A stretch of DNA of 64,000 nt, taken from Oscillospiraceae bacterium (GTDB lineage: Bacteria; Bacillota; Clostridia; Oscillospirales; Ruminococcaceae). Shown one piece after another: positions 24,691 through 34,089 of the stretch (position 1 is its first letter; each line of letters starts with the position of its first letter). The DNA lies in assembly GCA_017472965.1 (NCBI GenBank), contig JAFUNR010000010.1, positions 1 through 64,000 of the forward strand, read 5' to 3'. The translations under genes were made by a program, and so were the position numbers. The notes under the pieces were generated by a model. That model searched no databases and had not been told where the DNA came from. It saw only the letters and a list, made by a program, of their open reading frames with translations.

Positions 24691-24735
24691 CCCCATACGA
24701 CACCTGCAAGGGTTATCGTATGGGGTTCGTTTTTT
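24691..24735 (+). terminator. Terminator of tRNA-Thr
   Basis: CCCCATACGA/TCGTATGGGG stem followed by TTCGTTTTTT, three bases after the tRNA. Confidence 0.92.
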
Positions 24736-24748
24736 CAAAAAAGGAAAG

Positions 24749-25137
24749 AAACGATCAGCCGGAAAAGCATTCTTCGTCACACTTTCAGGAGGCCTGTATA
24801 CATGGGGCCACAACATCTTTACATTAAATAATAATTTACTCTGGAAGAACGAAGCCCCCGCCTCCTATCGAGTTTTCGACAATGAAGAAGTTTTTACCGA
24901 ATTGGCTTTCATGGTCGAAAACATCTACATCGGAGACGATTTCCGCATGGAGGATACCTTTTATATAGTAATGAGCTACAGCAACGATGACGGTTTGGCT
25001 TAGTCGGAACCCCGCAGCCTGAATGATCAGGCGAAAGAACTCTCTATGGACTGCTTTGGCCCCGACCTGAGCAATAGAACAAAAATTGCTTATCTGTTCA
25101 TTTATTTAAGAAACAGGATCACGGGGTTTAATGTATA
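24749..25137 (+). pseudogene. Decayed gene fragment, possibly RCC1-repeat-like
   Basis: One frame reads through this whole stretch apart from a TAG at 25001-25003. It gives AFFVTLSGGLYTWGHN, then LLWKNEAPASYRVFDNEEVF, MEDTFYIVMSYSNDDG and, after the stop, SLNDQAKELSMDCFGPDL. There is no plausible start or ribosome binding site, and its end overlaps the convergent gene. The VTLSGGLYTWGHN segment resembles one RCC1 repeat, but that is a weak clue. The rest of the 24736-25101 gap shows nothing else. Confidence 0.4.
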
Positions 25138-27030
25138 AACCGGTGCTTCTACAACGACAGCTCCGTCTTCCACACGAAATCCCACATTTTTCCTGCTGCC
25201 ATCCGGTTCAAGCTGCTGAACCTGTGTCACAGGCTTTTCACAGACAAGGCGAACCTCTTCCACCGGATCAAAGCCCATATTGATCAGTGCACAGAAAATC
25301 TCATCTTCCGGCGCATAGGCAGCCTTCATCAGCATTTCTTCGTCACCGTCATAGTAGACAGGCAAATCACCGTAACGGCGCATCAAATCGATCAGCTGCG
25401 ATTTACGCCCCGCGCAAAGATAAGAAAATGCTTCCAGATGATTGAACTGTGCTCTGGTATCACCGCAGAAAGTAACAGTTGTGCCGCCCAGCACATTTTT
25501 ATACACCGTTACACCCGGAAAAAGCTCCTCGCGCGGATTGGTACCGACAACATGGTAGTTCATGGATTCCGCCTGAACCGTATCATCCACGGGAATCAGC
25601 TGTCGTGCGCGCACCTGCATGGATGCACCGCATTTTGCCGCATACAGATATTCGCCCGTGATCTTGGCACCCTTCCATTCGGCCGTTTCAACGCCAATAT
25701 ATTTTGTCATGCCGCGTTTATTCAGCCGCTCGGCCGCTGCGCCATCCAGAAAAACTGTACCGCGGAACATATCCTCAAGCTGGGTATCCGTAAATCCCTG
25801 ATCTCCAAAGCCGTCAAGAAAGGTGATCCCGTCGTTCTTCTCCGAGAAATAAATCGGCAGGCCAAGCCGTTCCAGCACAAACGAAGCCCAACCAGGGATC
25901 CACATCTCATTTTTCAGGCCGTAGTCCGATACGGTACAAAGCGGAATGCGGCAGCCGGTCCAATTCAGCTGCGGCACAAGTTCTGCCAATGCGCGATAGA
26001 AACCGGCATTTTTTGATAGTATCTTCCGGTACGCCTTGCCGCTGGCGGGTTCATAACTTCCGCGGGTGATCCAATGCTTTGCACCGGAAGCCCCTTCCAG
26101 AATAGTACTGGTAAAATGCGTATGCAGCGACTGTGCACCGGTGCTGTAGCGGCTCTGCGGGCAGGTATCTGTTTCGGCAAGGAACGCATCCACATGTCCC
26201 TGCGCCCGCATGACCGACATCTGTACCGCGGCGCGATACATATGATTGGATACATACCGTGCTCCATGCGGTGTGTAGTTGCCGTTATTCACGCGCACGA
26301 CCACCGGATTACCCTCGCCGGAAAGAATGGTTGCGATATCCACCGCCGCCTCACAGGCATTACCGACACAGCAGAAAAGACCGGGCAGCGTGGGGTCTAC
26401 CCTGTCAATACCCGCGCGCATGGCTTTGGCTGCGGCACGCAGAGAATCTCCTTCCACCTCAAGAAAAATCTCACGCAGACGGGCATCCTCTTCACTTTCG
26501 CCCATCACATGAGCAAGCAGTTCCTCACGGGAAAGAGAAAGCCCTGCGCGGCGGTTGAATTCCACCATATGCAGCGGGCAGGCACACCCCTGTCCACTGC
26601 GACAGTTGACCAGACGAAAATCGTCATCTACCATGATTACCTTGGGCTTACAGGCGGCAAGCACCTCCATCACATGGCTGATGTATTCGTGGAATCCCTC
26701 ATCAAACGGACAGGTAATATCCACTTCTTCTCCATCGGCAAGACCCACATAACGCTGGAAAGGCGCACGCTCGTTCAGAGCGTAGCCGTGACCGATGGTG
26801 GCCTGCACCAGAATACCGCTGGGCACATTGTCTGCAAGCAGGCGGTCACGGAACAGCTTGTATTTTTCCGAAAGCTGTTCCGCCTTGGGCACAACAGGCG
26901 TACCCTCCGGCATAAGCGTCATCATAAAAAGCGCGCAATCCGTAATGCCGTTCTCATACTGATATTTAATATCCTGACAGATCTCTTCCAGATGATCTGT
27001 ATCCAGATGCATGATCGAATAATTGTACAT
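25102..27030 (-). CDS. Putative glycoside hydrolase-like TIM-barrel protein
   Basis: 642 residues, cytoplasmic (no signal peptide). The N-terminal 350 residues look like a (beta/alpha)8 barrel: FMMTLMPEG, GILVQATIGHG, KVIMVDDDFRL with a cysteine-rich CRSGQGCACPLHMVEFNRR segment, PGLFCCVG and VDAFLAETDT. The C-terminal 250 residues look like beta-sandwich domains, as in GH42-like and related families. I cannot name the family or identify the catalytic acids with certainty. AGAAGGAGAA precedes the ATG. It is a single gene with its own upstream region. Confidence 0.55.
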   Translation of the reverse strand: MYNYSIMHLDTDHLEEICQDIKYQYENGITDCALFMMTLMPEGTPVVPKAEQLSEKYKLFRDRLLADNVPSGILVQATIGHGYALNERAPFQRYVGLADGEEVDITCPFDEGFHEYISHVMEVLAACKPKVIMVDDDFRLVNCRSGQGCACPLHMVEFNRRAGLSLSREELLAHVMGESEEDARLREIFLEVEGDSLRAAAKAMRAGIDRVDPTLPGLFCCVGNACEAAVDIATILSGEGNPVVVRVNNGNYTPHGARYVSNHMYRAAVQMSVMRAQGHVDAFLAETDTCPQSRYSTGAQSLHTHFTSTILEGASGAKHWITRGSYEPASGKAYRKILSKNAGFYRALAELVPQLNWTGCRIPLCTVSDYGLKNEMWIPGWASFVLERLGLPIYFSEKNDGITFLDGFGDQGFTDTQLEDMFRGTVFLDGAAAERLNKRGMTKYIGVETAEWKGAKITGEYLYAAKCGASMQVRARQLIPVDDTVQAESMNYHVVGTNPREELFPGVTVYKNVLGGTTVTFCGDTRAQFNHLEAFSYLCAGRKSQLIDLMRRYGDLPVYYDGDEEMLMKAAYAPEDEIFCALINMGFDPVEEVRLVCEKPVTQVQQLEPDGSRKNVGFRVEDGAVVVEAPVYTLNPVILFLK

Positions 27031-27182
27031 AGCAGGTTCTCCTTCTTTCTTATAATACAGTATCCGATTTTCAAGTGTCTGTACTTTCCTTAAGTTTACA
27101 CATCTGCCCCTCTTCTGTCAACAAGAAGAACGCCAAAGAAAAAGTTTCGCCCTTTGGATCTCTCCAAAAAGCGAAACTCTTT

Positions 27183-29486
27183 TTATTGACAGCGTACTGT
27201 AATACCGTTTTCTGTGGCATCCACTTGCAGCACACCGGCTGCCTGCCCGCTGACGATCATATCGGCGATTTTATCTTCCACTTCCTTGCGGATCACACGC
27301 CGCAAATCACGTGCGCCAAATTTGCCGCCCTGTGCTTTTTCGCACAGCAATGTCAGTGCGGCATCCGTCCACACAAGCTCAAGGCCCTTTTCGCGCAACG
27401 GCTCCTGATATTCATCCAGCATCAGTGCCGCAATACGGGCAAGGTCCTCTTTTTCCAGCGGCTTGAAACAGATCACCTCATCCACGCGGCTGAGGAATTC
27501 CGGCCGCAGAAAATCATTCAGTGCCTTCAGAGCCTTGTTTCTGCTCATCTGCTCGACCGTTTTGTTAAAGCCGGTCTCGCCGGATTTATCCGTGCTTCCC
27601 GCATTGCTGGTCATGGCGATGACTGTGTTTTCAAAATTGACGGTACGGCCCTGTGCATCCGTGATGCGGCCCTCATCCAGAATCTGAAGCAGGATATTCA
27701 TCACATCCGGATGCGCCTTTTCGATCTCATCGAACAGTACCACACTGTACGGACGGCGGCGAACCTTTTCAGTAAGCTGACCGGCTTCATCGTAACCCAC
27801 ATAGCCCGGAGGCGAACCCACAAGGCGGGAAACCGCATGCTTTTCCATAAACTCGCTCATATCCAGACGGATCAGCGGATCGGCAGAATCGAAAAGCTGA
27901 GTAGCCAGCTGTTTGACGAGTTCTGTTTTGCCCACACCGGTAGGACCGACAAAGATAAAGCTGGCAGGACGGCGGCGGCCGCTGATACCGGCGCGGCTGC
28001 GCTTGATCGCAGCGGCAACCAAACTGACCGCTTCATCCTGACCGATGACCTTTTCCTTCAGCGCCGCTTCGAGACCGTTGATCTTCTGATACTCGGTTTC
28101 CTGAATCTTGACAGCAGGGATTCCGGTCCAAAGCTCAATGACCTTGGCAAGATCTTCCATCTCCACCTGAATGGCTTCGACCGAATCTTTCAGCGCCGGC
28201 AGCTCACTCTCCAGCCGTGCTTCGATACTCTTCAGATTCGCGAGCCGCTCATAGTCGATCTCCTCTTCGCTTTCGGCAGCCTCAATATCCGCTTTTGCTT
28301 TATCCAAAGTCTTCAGCGTATTTTCATATTCGGTGATCTCGGGATGCCGAAGGCTGCAGCAGGCACAGGCCTCATCCAGCAGGTCGATGGCCTTATCCGG
28401 CAGGAAACGGTCATTGATATACCTCTCACTCATCGTAACCGTTTGCCGCACCAGTGCATCGCAGATGCTGACTCGATGGTGCTTTTCGTAATACTCCCTG
28501 ATACCCAGCAGCATGGTAACGGTATCACCAATGGAGGGCTCCTCCACCTTGACGGGCTGGAAACGCCGCTCCAGTGCCTGATCCTTTTCGATATATTTGC
28601 GGTATTCGGCAAAGGTCGTAGCACCGATAACCTGAATCTCACCGCGGGAAAGTGCCGGTTTAAGGATATTGCCCGCGTTCATTGCGCCTTCACTCTCGCC
28701 TGCCCCTGTGATATTGTGGATCTCATCAATGAACAGAATGGCGTTGCCAAGCGAACGAACCTCATTGATCAGCCCTTTGACACGCGCTTCAAACTGTCCA
28801 CGGAACTGCGTGCCCGCAACCAGGCCGGTCAGATCCAGCAGATAAATCTGTTTATCCTGTAACCGGGCAGGCACATCGCCAGCAGCAATGCGCAGCGCGA
28901 TACCCTCTGCAATAGCGGTTTTGCCAACGCCGGCCTCACCGATCAGACAAGGATTATTCTTTTGCCGACGGCACAGGATCTGTACTGCACGCCAGATTTC
29001 CCGGTCGCGGCCAATGATCCGATCCAGACGGCCTTCCTTTGCCTTTCTGGTCAGATTTTCGCAGTAGGTGTCCAGAAACTTCAGCTTGCGCTCCTTGGGC
29101 TGCTTGCCTTTGACGGTATCTTTTCCCTGCTGGCTGTTGTCTTCTCCCATCGGGAAGGAAAGTGCAGGGCTTCCGCCGGCAGAAAAGTCTTCCTCCGACT
29201 CATCTTCTCCTGCTTCATTTTTCTGCAGGAACGGCAGCAGACCGTTCATGGAATTCATCATTTCCTCCATGTCACCATTAGCGATCATCTCGTCCATCTT
29301 GGCATCCATGGCGGCAAGCGCTTCATCCGTCACGCCCATCTGCTTCATCATCTGCTCCACCTGAGGAATGTGCAGAGCGCGGGCACAGGAAAGACAAAAG
29401 CCCTGATTTTTAATTTCATTTCCGTCGCTGCGCTGAACAAAAACAACAGCAGGACGTTTTTTGCATCGCGAACAAACCATTATCAA
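27183..29486 (-). CDS. ClpE-like AAA+ unfoldase with N-terminal zinc finger
   Basis: About 767 residues. Instead of a Clp_N repeat domain it starts with a CxxC...CxxC zinc finger (MVCSRCKK...GFCLSCARAL) of the ClpE/McsA kind, then a flexible acidic linker. Two AAA+ modules follow, with Walker [14 protein letters not shown] and [13 protein letters not shown], and a short middle domain. It probably feeds a ClpP protease. TTG at 29486 is 10 bases from AAGGAG and ATG at 29480 is 16 bases, so the TTG may be the real start. It lies downstream of cvpA in the ruv-ecf-truA run; no CtsR box was found. Confidence 0.88.
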   Translation of the reverse strand: MIMVCSRCKKRPAVVFVQRSDGNEIKNQGFCLSCARALHIPQVEQMMKQMGVTDEALAAMDAKMDEMIANGDMEEMMNSMNGLLPFLQKNEAGEDESEEDFSAGGSPALSFPMGEDNSQQGKDTVKGKQPKERKLKFLDTYCENLTRKAKEGRLDRIIGRDREIWRAVQILCRRQKNNPCLIGEAGVGKTAIAEGIALRIAAGDVPARLQDKQIYLLDLTGLVAGTQFRGQFEARVKGLINEVRSLGNAILFIDEIHNITGAGESEGAMNAGNILKPALSRGEIQVIGATTFAEYRKYIEKDQALERRFQPVKVEEPSIGDTVTMLLGIREYYEKHHRVSICDALVRQTVTMSERYINDRFLPDKAIDLLDEACACCSLRHPEITEYENTLKTLDKAKADIEAAESEEEIDYERLANLKSIEARLESELPALKDSVEAIQVEMEDLAKVIELWTGIPAVKIQETEYQKINGLEAALKEKVIGQDEAVSLVAAAIKRSRAGISGRRRPASFIFVGPTGVGKTELVKQLATQLFDSADPLIRLDMSEFMEKHAVSRLVGSPPGYVGYDEAGQLTEKVRRRPYSVVLFDEIEKAHPDVMNILLQILDEGRITDAQGRTVNFENTVIAMTSNAGSTDKSGETGFNKTVEQMSRNKALKALNDFLRPEFLSRVDEVICFKPLEKEDLARIAALMLDEYQEPLREKGLELVWTDAALTLLCEKAQGGKFGARDLRRVIRKEVEDKIADMIVSGQAAGVLQVDATENGITVRCQ

Positions 29487-29537
29487 AGCGGAAAATCTCC
29501 TTTACTTGAAAAAACTGAACAGCGGCCACAGATCCTC

Positions 29538-30239
29538 TTATTTAATATAAGGAATCAAGCCGTCGAAAAGACCGAAGAAAAAACTATTCTGCAGCGTGGA
29601 ATTCTGCAAGAAGGGCAGATCACCGCCGGTGATAATCACCAGTGCCCACACCGCATACACAATGAGAAAACCGTAAAGCAGTCCAACCAACAAACCGATA
29701 CCTGCACCAAGCGACCGGTTGAGCGTGCCAACCAACGGAATTTTGTTAATTCCCTTCAAGGCTGTGGCGATAAAACTGATAACGATACGACCGACAATAA
29801 ATATCATGAAGAAAATCAGAATGGAAAGCACCGGCATTACCATGGGCTGCACCACATCGACCACAATCGTTCGAGCAATCTCAGGGTCGGCAAGATTAAA
29901 ATCCGTACCGGTAGAATAGTCTCCCAAAAAAGTATCGATGATATTCTGCGGCAGAAAACCGGAAATTTTATTCAGAATTTCGTTGAGCGTCAGGATCCCC
30001 TGCGAATTCACCAGAGCATTTTCGGTACGGGACACAAGGTTTTCAAGGAAAAACGCATTGAACATTTTAGGTGCAAGCGCTTTTGCCCCCCACGAAGCAC
30101 CACCGACAGCCAGAAGCGTTCCGCAAAAATCCACAACACCGGAAATAAACCCGCTGCGCATATAGCGAATCACCATAACGATCGTGATCACCGCTACAAG
30201 AATATCCATGATCCTGCTGGGTGTGAAAAAACCACTCAT
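29538..30239 (-). CDS. cvpA: CvpA-family membrane protein
   Basis: 233 residues with four membrane segments: IMDILVAVITIVMVIRYMRS with the family's G-x-S/F-I-S-G turn (SGFISGVVDF), then VLSILIFFMIFIVGRIVISF, LGAGIGLLVGLLYGFLIVYA. Loop residues ALKGINKIPLVGTLNRSLGA match the CvpA/colicin V production family. Role uncertain. AGGAGG precedes the ATG. Confidence 0.88.
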   Translation of the reverse strand: MSGFFTPSRIMDILVAVITIVMVIRYMRSGFISGVVDFCGTLLAVGGASWGAKALAPKMFNAFFLENLVSRTENALVNSQGILTLNEILNKISGFLPQNIIDTFLGDYSTGTDFNLADPEIARTIVVDVVQPMVMPVLSILIFFMIFIVGRIVISFIATALKGINKIPLVGTLNRSLGAGIGLLVGLLYGFLIVYAVWALVIITGGDLPFLQNSTLQNSFFFGLFDGLIPYIK

Positions 30240-30292
30240 TTGTAAAGTCCTCCTGCTGACTGCAATATGTTAGAATTCGTTTTGGATCGATG

Positions 30293-31501
30293 TCAGTTAA
30301 CGCCTTCTTCTGTTTGCTGCGGTACGGCTGCTGTAAGCTGCTGCGCTGTCAGCAAAAGCAGTTCCCGGTTGTCGATCAAGCAAAGCGGCTTGTGTTCCGG
30401 ATCAAATACCGAATCTTTTCCTGCGGGGCGCTCCTGTGTTTCCTCAACATCCATTGTATAGCTGAAAACCTGATTTTTCCCCATAAGATACGCCGTTCGA
30501 TTTCGTAAAATACACTGGCGCACCGCATCCCCCACTGTGACACTCCGCAAAACCGCCAGATCGTCAGACAAAACAGTCAAAGCAACCCCTGCATCGCGTC
30601 CTGCATCGCCTTGCACAATCAAAACCCCATCTTCCGCATCGACATCACAGCAAAGTAGCGAATCGCTCAGCGGATACAGTGCAAGCTCCTCCATGGTTTC
30701 TGCATCATAGGTAATCACTGCATCATCATATACAACAATGAAGTCACCATTCGGACGGCTGCCAATCGCCAGAATCAGGCACCCATCGCGCCGCAATGAA
30801 ATCTCCTCACTGTTTTTTCCCACAAGATACACCACCGAGAAAAGCCTTCCGCCGCCGGAGGAAAGACATCCCACAGCGATCTTTTTCCCGTCTTTTGAAA
30901 ACGCTGCTGTTATGGGATATTCCTCGGCACAATACCAGGAATATACCTCATCCATGGCATCATTGTAAATCGTCATCTTCGCCTGATAGCTGTCGCTCTG
31001 CGTAACAACGGCAAAATCGCCATCGGCGCTCATTGTCACAAATTGAATGGGCTTCGCCATATTCAGCGTGCCGTAATTCCGGCTGCGCCCCTCAATACGA
31101 AGTTCCTTACCGCCCTGATTATATATACAGAACCGAGTATCTCCAACCGACAGTCCCGGACGGGCATAACCGTGCTGAAAATTCCGCAGCGAACTTCCTG
31201 TATCCGAAACAACGAATACCTCGCTGTCATCCATCATAACCACAGCGGCAGTCATTGAAGCCCCCTGTGTTTCACTTCCCATAACAAGTGGAACCGGGAA
31301 GCCTTTTCCCGTTCGCATGCGCAGTTCAACGGTTTCCATAAAATCGCTGATGCGGGCAACATAAAGGCTGCCGATACCCGTCAACCATATCAGAATCACC
31401 ACGAGGATCAGACATAGAATCACTGCTGCCCGGATTTTTCGCATTCTTTTTTTACGGCGGATCTTTTCCAAATGCGCCGTGTCCAGTATCCGTTCTTTCA
31501 T
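30293..31501 (-). CDS. DUF5711-type membrane-anchored protein with beta-propeller-like body
   Basis: 402 residues. A basic N-terminus and one membrane segment (AAVILCLILVVILIWLTGIG, residues about 26-45) anchor an extracytoplasmic domain with regular repeats such as FVTMSADGDFAVVTQSDSYQ and AAFSKDGKKIAVGCL, typical of a WD40-like propeller. The assignment to DUF5711, a clostridial family of unknown function next to cvpA, is from memory. ATG at 31501 follows GGGAGGAGGG. Confidence 0.75.
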   Translation of the reverse strand: MKERILDTAHLEKIRRKKRMRKIRAAVILCLILVVILIWLTGIGSLYVARISDFMETVELRMRTGKGFPVPLVMGSETQGASMTAAVVMMDDSEVFVVSDTGSSLRNFQHGYARPGLSVGDTRFCIYNQGGKELRIEGRSRNYGTLNMAKPIQFVTMSADGDFAVVTQSDSYQAKMTIYNDAMDEVYSWYCAEEYPITAAFSKDGKKIAVGCLSSGGGRLFSVVYLVGKNSEEISLRRDGCLILAIGSRPNGDFIVVYDDAVITYDAETMEELALYPLSDSLLCCDVDAEDGVLIVQGDAGRDAGVALTVLSDDLAVLRSVTVGDAVRQCILRNRTAYLMGKNQVFSYTMDVEETQERPAGKDSVFDPEHKPLCLIDNRELLLLTAQQLTAAVPQQTEEGVN

Positions 31502-31551
31502 GTCGACCCTCCTCCCGGTCAAATTGGGAAAATCTATCATTCCGCTGTAAC

Positions 31552-32340
31552 TTACAGCACAAGAGACTCCACCGCCGAAGTTTCACCGCGGCGGAATCCA
31601 TCAAGATCATAAAAAACGCGATCAAGATACAACCCCTGTGCCGGCGCTTTCGGCCCCGCCTCGCTGCGCTTTGCTGCAGCGATGATTTTCGGCATGGACT
31701 CTGCATCCATACGTCCGGTACCGATCTCCACAAGCGTTCCCACAAGAATGCGTACCATATTATAAAGATATCCGTCCGCACAGATGGTAAAAATCATATC
31801 ATCACCGCAGCGCTGTACATTAAAATCGTACACCGTGCGTACTGTATCCACAATCTTGCTGCCGCCGCTCATAAAGCTGGCAAAATCGTGCCTTCCGACT
31901 ACGGCCGCTGCAGCACGCTGCATCGGTTCCAGAGAAAGCGGTGCACCAACGCGCCAGCAGAGTCCTTCTGAAAACGGACTGGATACCTGCGAGTTATGCA
32001 GTCGGTAAACATACTGCTTTGCCTCAGCACTGTAACGCGCATGGAAATCCTCCGGCACAGTCCGTGCACTTTGCACACGGATATCCTCCGGCAGATGCGC
32101 GTTGAGCGCCAGCGGCAGTTTACGCATGGATATTGCCGTATCTGCGTGAAAACTGACGCAATAGCGCAGCGCATGTACACCGCTGTCTGTACGGCTGCAG
32201 CCCTTTACATCCACCCGCTCCCCCAGCACACGCTCCAGCGCATCCTGAAACACCGTGCATACGCCCAGTGCATTTTCCTGCACCTGAAAACCGTGGTACT
32301 TTGTACCGCGAAAAGCCATTGTAACAAGAATATTCGGCAT
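31552..32340 (-). CDS. truA: tRNA pseudouridine(38-40) synthase TruA
   Basis: 262 residues, usual length. The catalytic aspartate lies in CSRTDSGVHAL near residue 52; YRYxxH-like YVYRLHN, DFASFMSGG and DGYLYNMVRILVG are also conserved. It modifies the anticodon arm of many tRNAs. It follows ecfT by 12 bases, the ecfA1-ecfA2-ecfT-truA order typical of Firmicutes. Confidence 0.95.
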   Translation of the reverse strand: MPNILVTMAFRGTKYHGFQVQENALGVCTVFQDALERVLGERVDVKGCSRTDSGVHALRYCVSFHADTAISMRKLPLALNAHLPEDIRVQSARTVPEDFHARYSAEAKQYVYRLHNSQVSSPFSEGLCWRVGAPLSLEPMQRAAAAVVGRHDFASFMSGGSKIVDTVRTVYDFNVQRCGDDMIFTICADGYLYNMVRILVGTLVEIGTGRMDAESMPKIIAAAKRSEAGPKAPAQGLYLDRVFYDLDGFRRGETSAVESLVL

Positions 32341-32352
32341 ACTGCCCCTTTC

Positions 32353-33156
32353 TTAAAACGGAAGCCAGCGAGTGGCGACCAGAACGGCCATAGCAAAACA
32401 GAAAATCAGCGTGCTGACAACATCCTGTCCTGTCACATGCAGCTGCTTCATGCGTGTCCGACCGTCACCGCCATGGTAGCATCGGCACTCCATCGCCATG
32501 GCCAGTTCATCCGCACGGCGGAAAGAAGATATGAACAGAGGAATAAGCACCGGAATCAGTGCCTTGACCCGCTGCATCAGATTGCCTGAATCCAGATCTG
32601 CACCACGTGCCTTCTGTGCATTCATGATTTTTTCCGTTTCTTCAATCAAAGTCGGAATAAACCGCAGCGCAATGGTCATCATCATCGCCAACTCATGTAC
32701 CGGCAGATGCAGTACCGCCAACGGGCGAAGCAGACGCTCAACAGCATCTGTCAGTACGATCGGACTGGTGGTATATGTGAGCAGCGAGGACCCTGCAATC
32801 AAACACAGGATACGCAATACCATGGTGATGGCATAATAAATGCCCTCTTTGCTGATTTTGAAAATCCAAATCTGTACAATCGGCTCACCTGCGGCAAAAA
32901 ACAGATTCAGCACTGCCGTAAACAGGATGATAGGCAACAACGGGCGCATACTGCGTGCAAGCACCTTAAGAGGAATCTTTGCGGCAAGATACAGGCCAAG
33001 CACCACGGCAAAAGCCAGTACCATACCCGAAATATTGTGCACCGCAAACAGAACAATAATATAAGCGAGCGTCAGCAGCAGTTTGATGCGGGGATCCAGC
33101 CGGTGTACCGGCGAATCGCCGGGAAAATGCTGACCGATGGTGATATCTCTCAACAT
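32353..33156 (-). CDS. ecfT: ECF transporter transmembrane subunit EcfT
   Basis: 267 residues with about six membrane segments. The two coupling helices end in Ala-Arg-Gly motifs; AQKARGADLDSGN is visible. It forms the energy module for vitamin and nickel/cobalt uptake together with EcfA1 and EcfA2; exchangeable S-subunits come from elsewhere. ATG at 33156 follows GGAAAGGGGG and overlaps the ecfA2 stop by seven bases. Confidence 0.94.
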   Translation of the reverse strand: MLRDITIGQHFPGDSPVHRLDPRIKLLLTLAYIIVLFAVHNISGMVLAFAVVLGLYLAAKIPLKVLARSMRPLLPIILFTAVLNLFFAAGEPIVQIWIFKISKEGIYYAITMVLRILCLIAGSSLLTYTTSPIVLTDAVERLLRPLAVLHLPVHELAMMMTIALRFIPTLIEETEKIMNAQKARGADLDSGNLMQRVKALIPVLIPLFISSFRRADELAMAMECRCYHGGDGRTRMKQLHVTGQDVVSTLIFCFAMAVLVATRWLPF

Positions 33157-34019
33157 CCGGAAAGCCCCCTTTCCTCCAGCGCTCTGCAAATCGTCTTTAC
33201 GGCATAAGGAATGGTATACACATCCGTGGAGATGTCAATCCCCATACTGCGCAGCTGCAGAAAAATCTGGGTCACCTGAGGCACACTCAAACCCATATCC
33301 ATCAGCTCCTGCGCACGGGCAAAAACATTTTCCGTGGTATCATACATGGCAACGGTACCTTCCTGCAAAACCAGTACCTTGTCAGCGTATTTAGCAATAT
33401 CCTCCATCGAGTGACTGACCAGAACAACACTGGACCCGCTTTCCCGATGATAAGCTTTCACCTGGCTGAGAATCATCTCTCGCCCTTCAGGGTCAAGACC
33501 TGCAGCAGGTTCGTCCAGTACAAGCACCCGCGGCTGCATGGCGATCACACCCGCAATAGCCACACGACGCTTCTGACCGCCGGAAAGTTCAAACGGGGAT
33601 TTTTCCAGCCAGCTTTCTGCCACACCGCAGAAATCCGCGGCCATCAGCACACGCCGGCGCACCTCATCGGCATCCAGCCCCATATTGGTGGGACCGTAGG
33701 CAATATCCTTGTAGACCGTTTCCTCAAAAAGCTGGTATTCCGGATACTGAAAAACAAGACCAACCATAAAGCGGAACCGCCGGATCGCCTTTGGATCTGC
33801 CCACATATCCTGTCCATCCACCAAAATACGACCGGACGAAGGACGATGCAGACCGTTGAAATGTGTGATCAGAGTGCTTTTGCCGCATCCTGTCGGTCCG
33901 ATGATGCCGACAAAATCCCCTTCTTCAATGGAAAAACTGACATCGTGCAGCGCACGCGTAGCGCCGGGCAGGCCGGCACCGTAAACATATTCCAGATTTT
34001 CTACCTGAATGATCGACAT
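33150..34019 (-). CDS. ecfA2: ECF transporter ATP-binding protein EcfA2
   Basis: 289 residues. Walker A GPTGCGKSTLITHFNGL, Q-loop FQYPEYQLF, signature LSGGQKRRVAIAG and Walker B VLVLDEPAAGLDPEG are all intact. YQLFEETVYKDIAYGP is typical of the EcfA2 (CbiO) half. Start MSIIQVENLEYVY at 34019 follows AGAGGAAG; an earlier in-frame ATG lies in the intergenic gap. Confidence 0.95.
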   Translation of the reverse strand: MSIIQVENLEYVYGAGLPGATRALHDVSFSIEEGDFVGIIGPTGCGKSTLITHFNGLHRPSSGRILVDGQDMWADPKAIRRFRFMVGLVFQYPEYQLFEETVYKDIAYGPTNMGLDADEVRRRVLMAADFCGVAESWLEKSPFELSGGQKRRVAIAGVIAMQPRVLVLDEPAAGLDPEGREMILSQVKAYHRESGSSVVLVSHSMEDIAKYADKVLVLQEGTVAMYDTTENVFARAQELMDMGLSVPQVTQIFLQLRSMGIDISTDVYTIPYAVKTICRALEERGLSGC

Positions 34020-34089
34020 TGATCTTCCTCTGCCTTTTATTTCTCTGCCTGATATATACAACAATTAAATATCCGCGTTATTTCCGGAT

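Noticed and set aside
24619..24831. 70-codon open frame over the tRNA
   Set aside because: It reads through tRNA-Thr and its terminator and cannot be a protein gene.
27075..28862. 595-codon open frame on the plus strand
   Set aside because: Antisense shadow of the clpE-like gene; no start signal and no recognisable motif.
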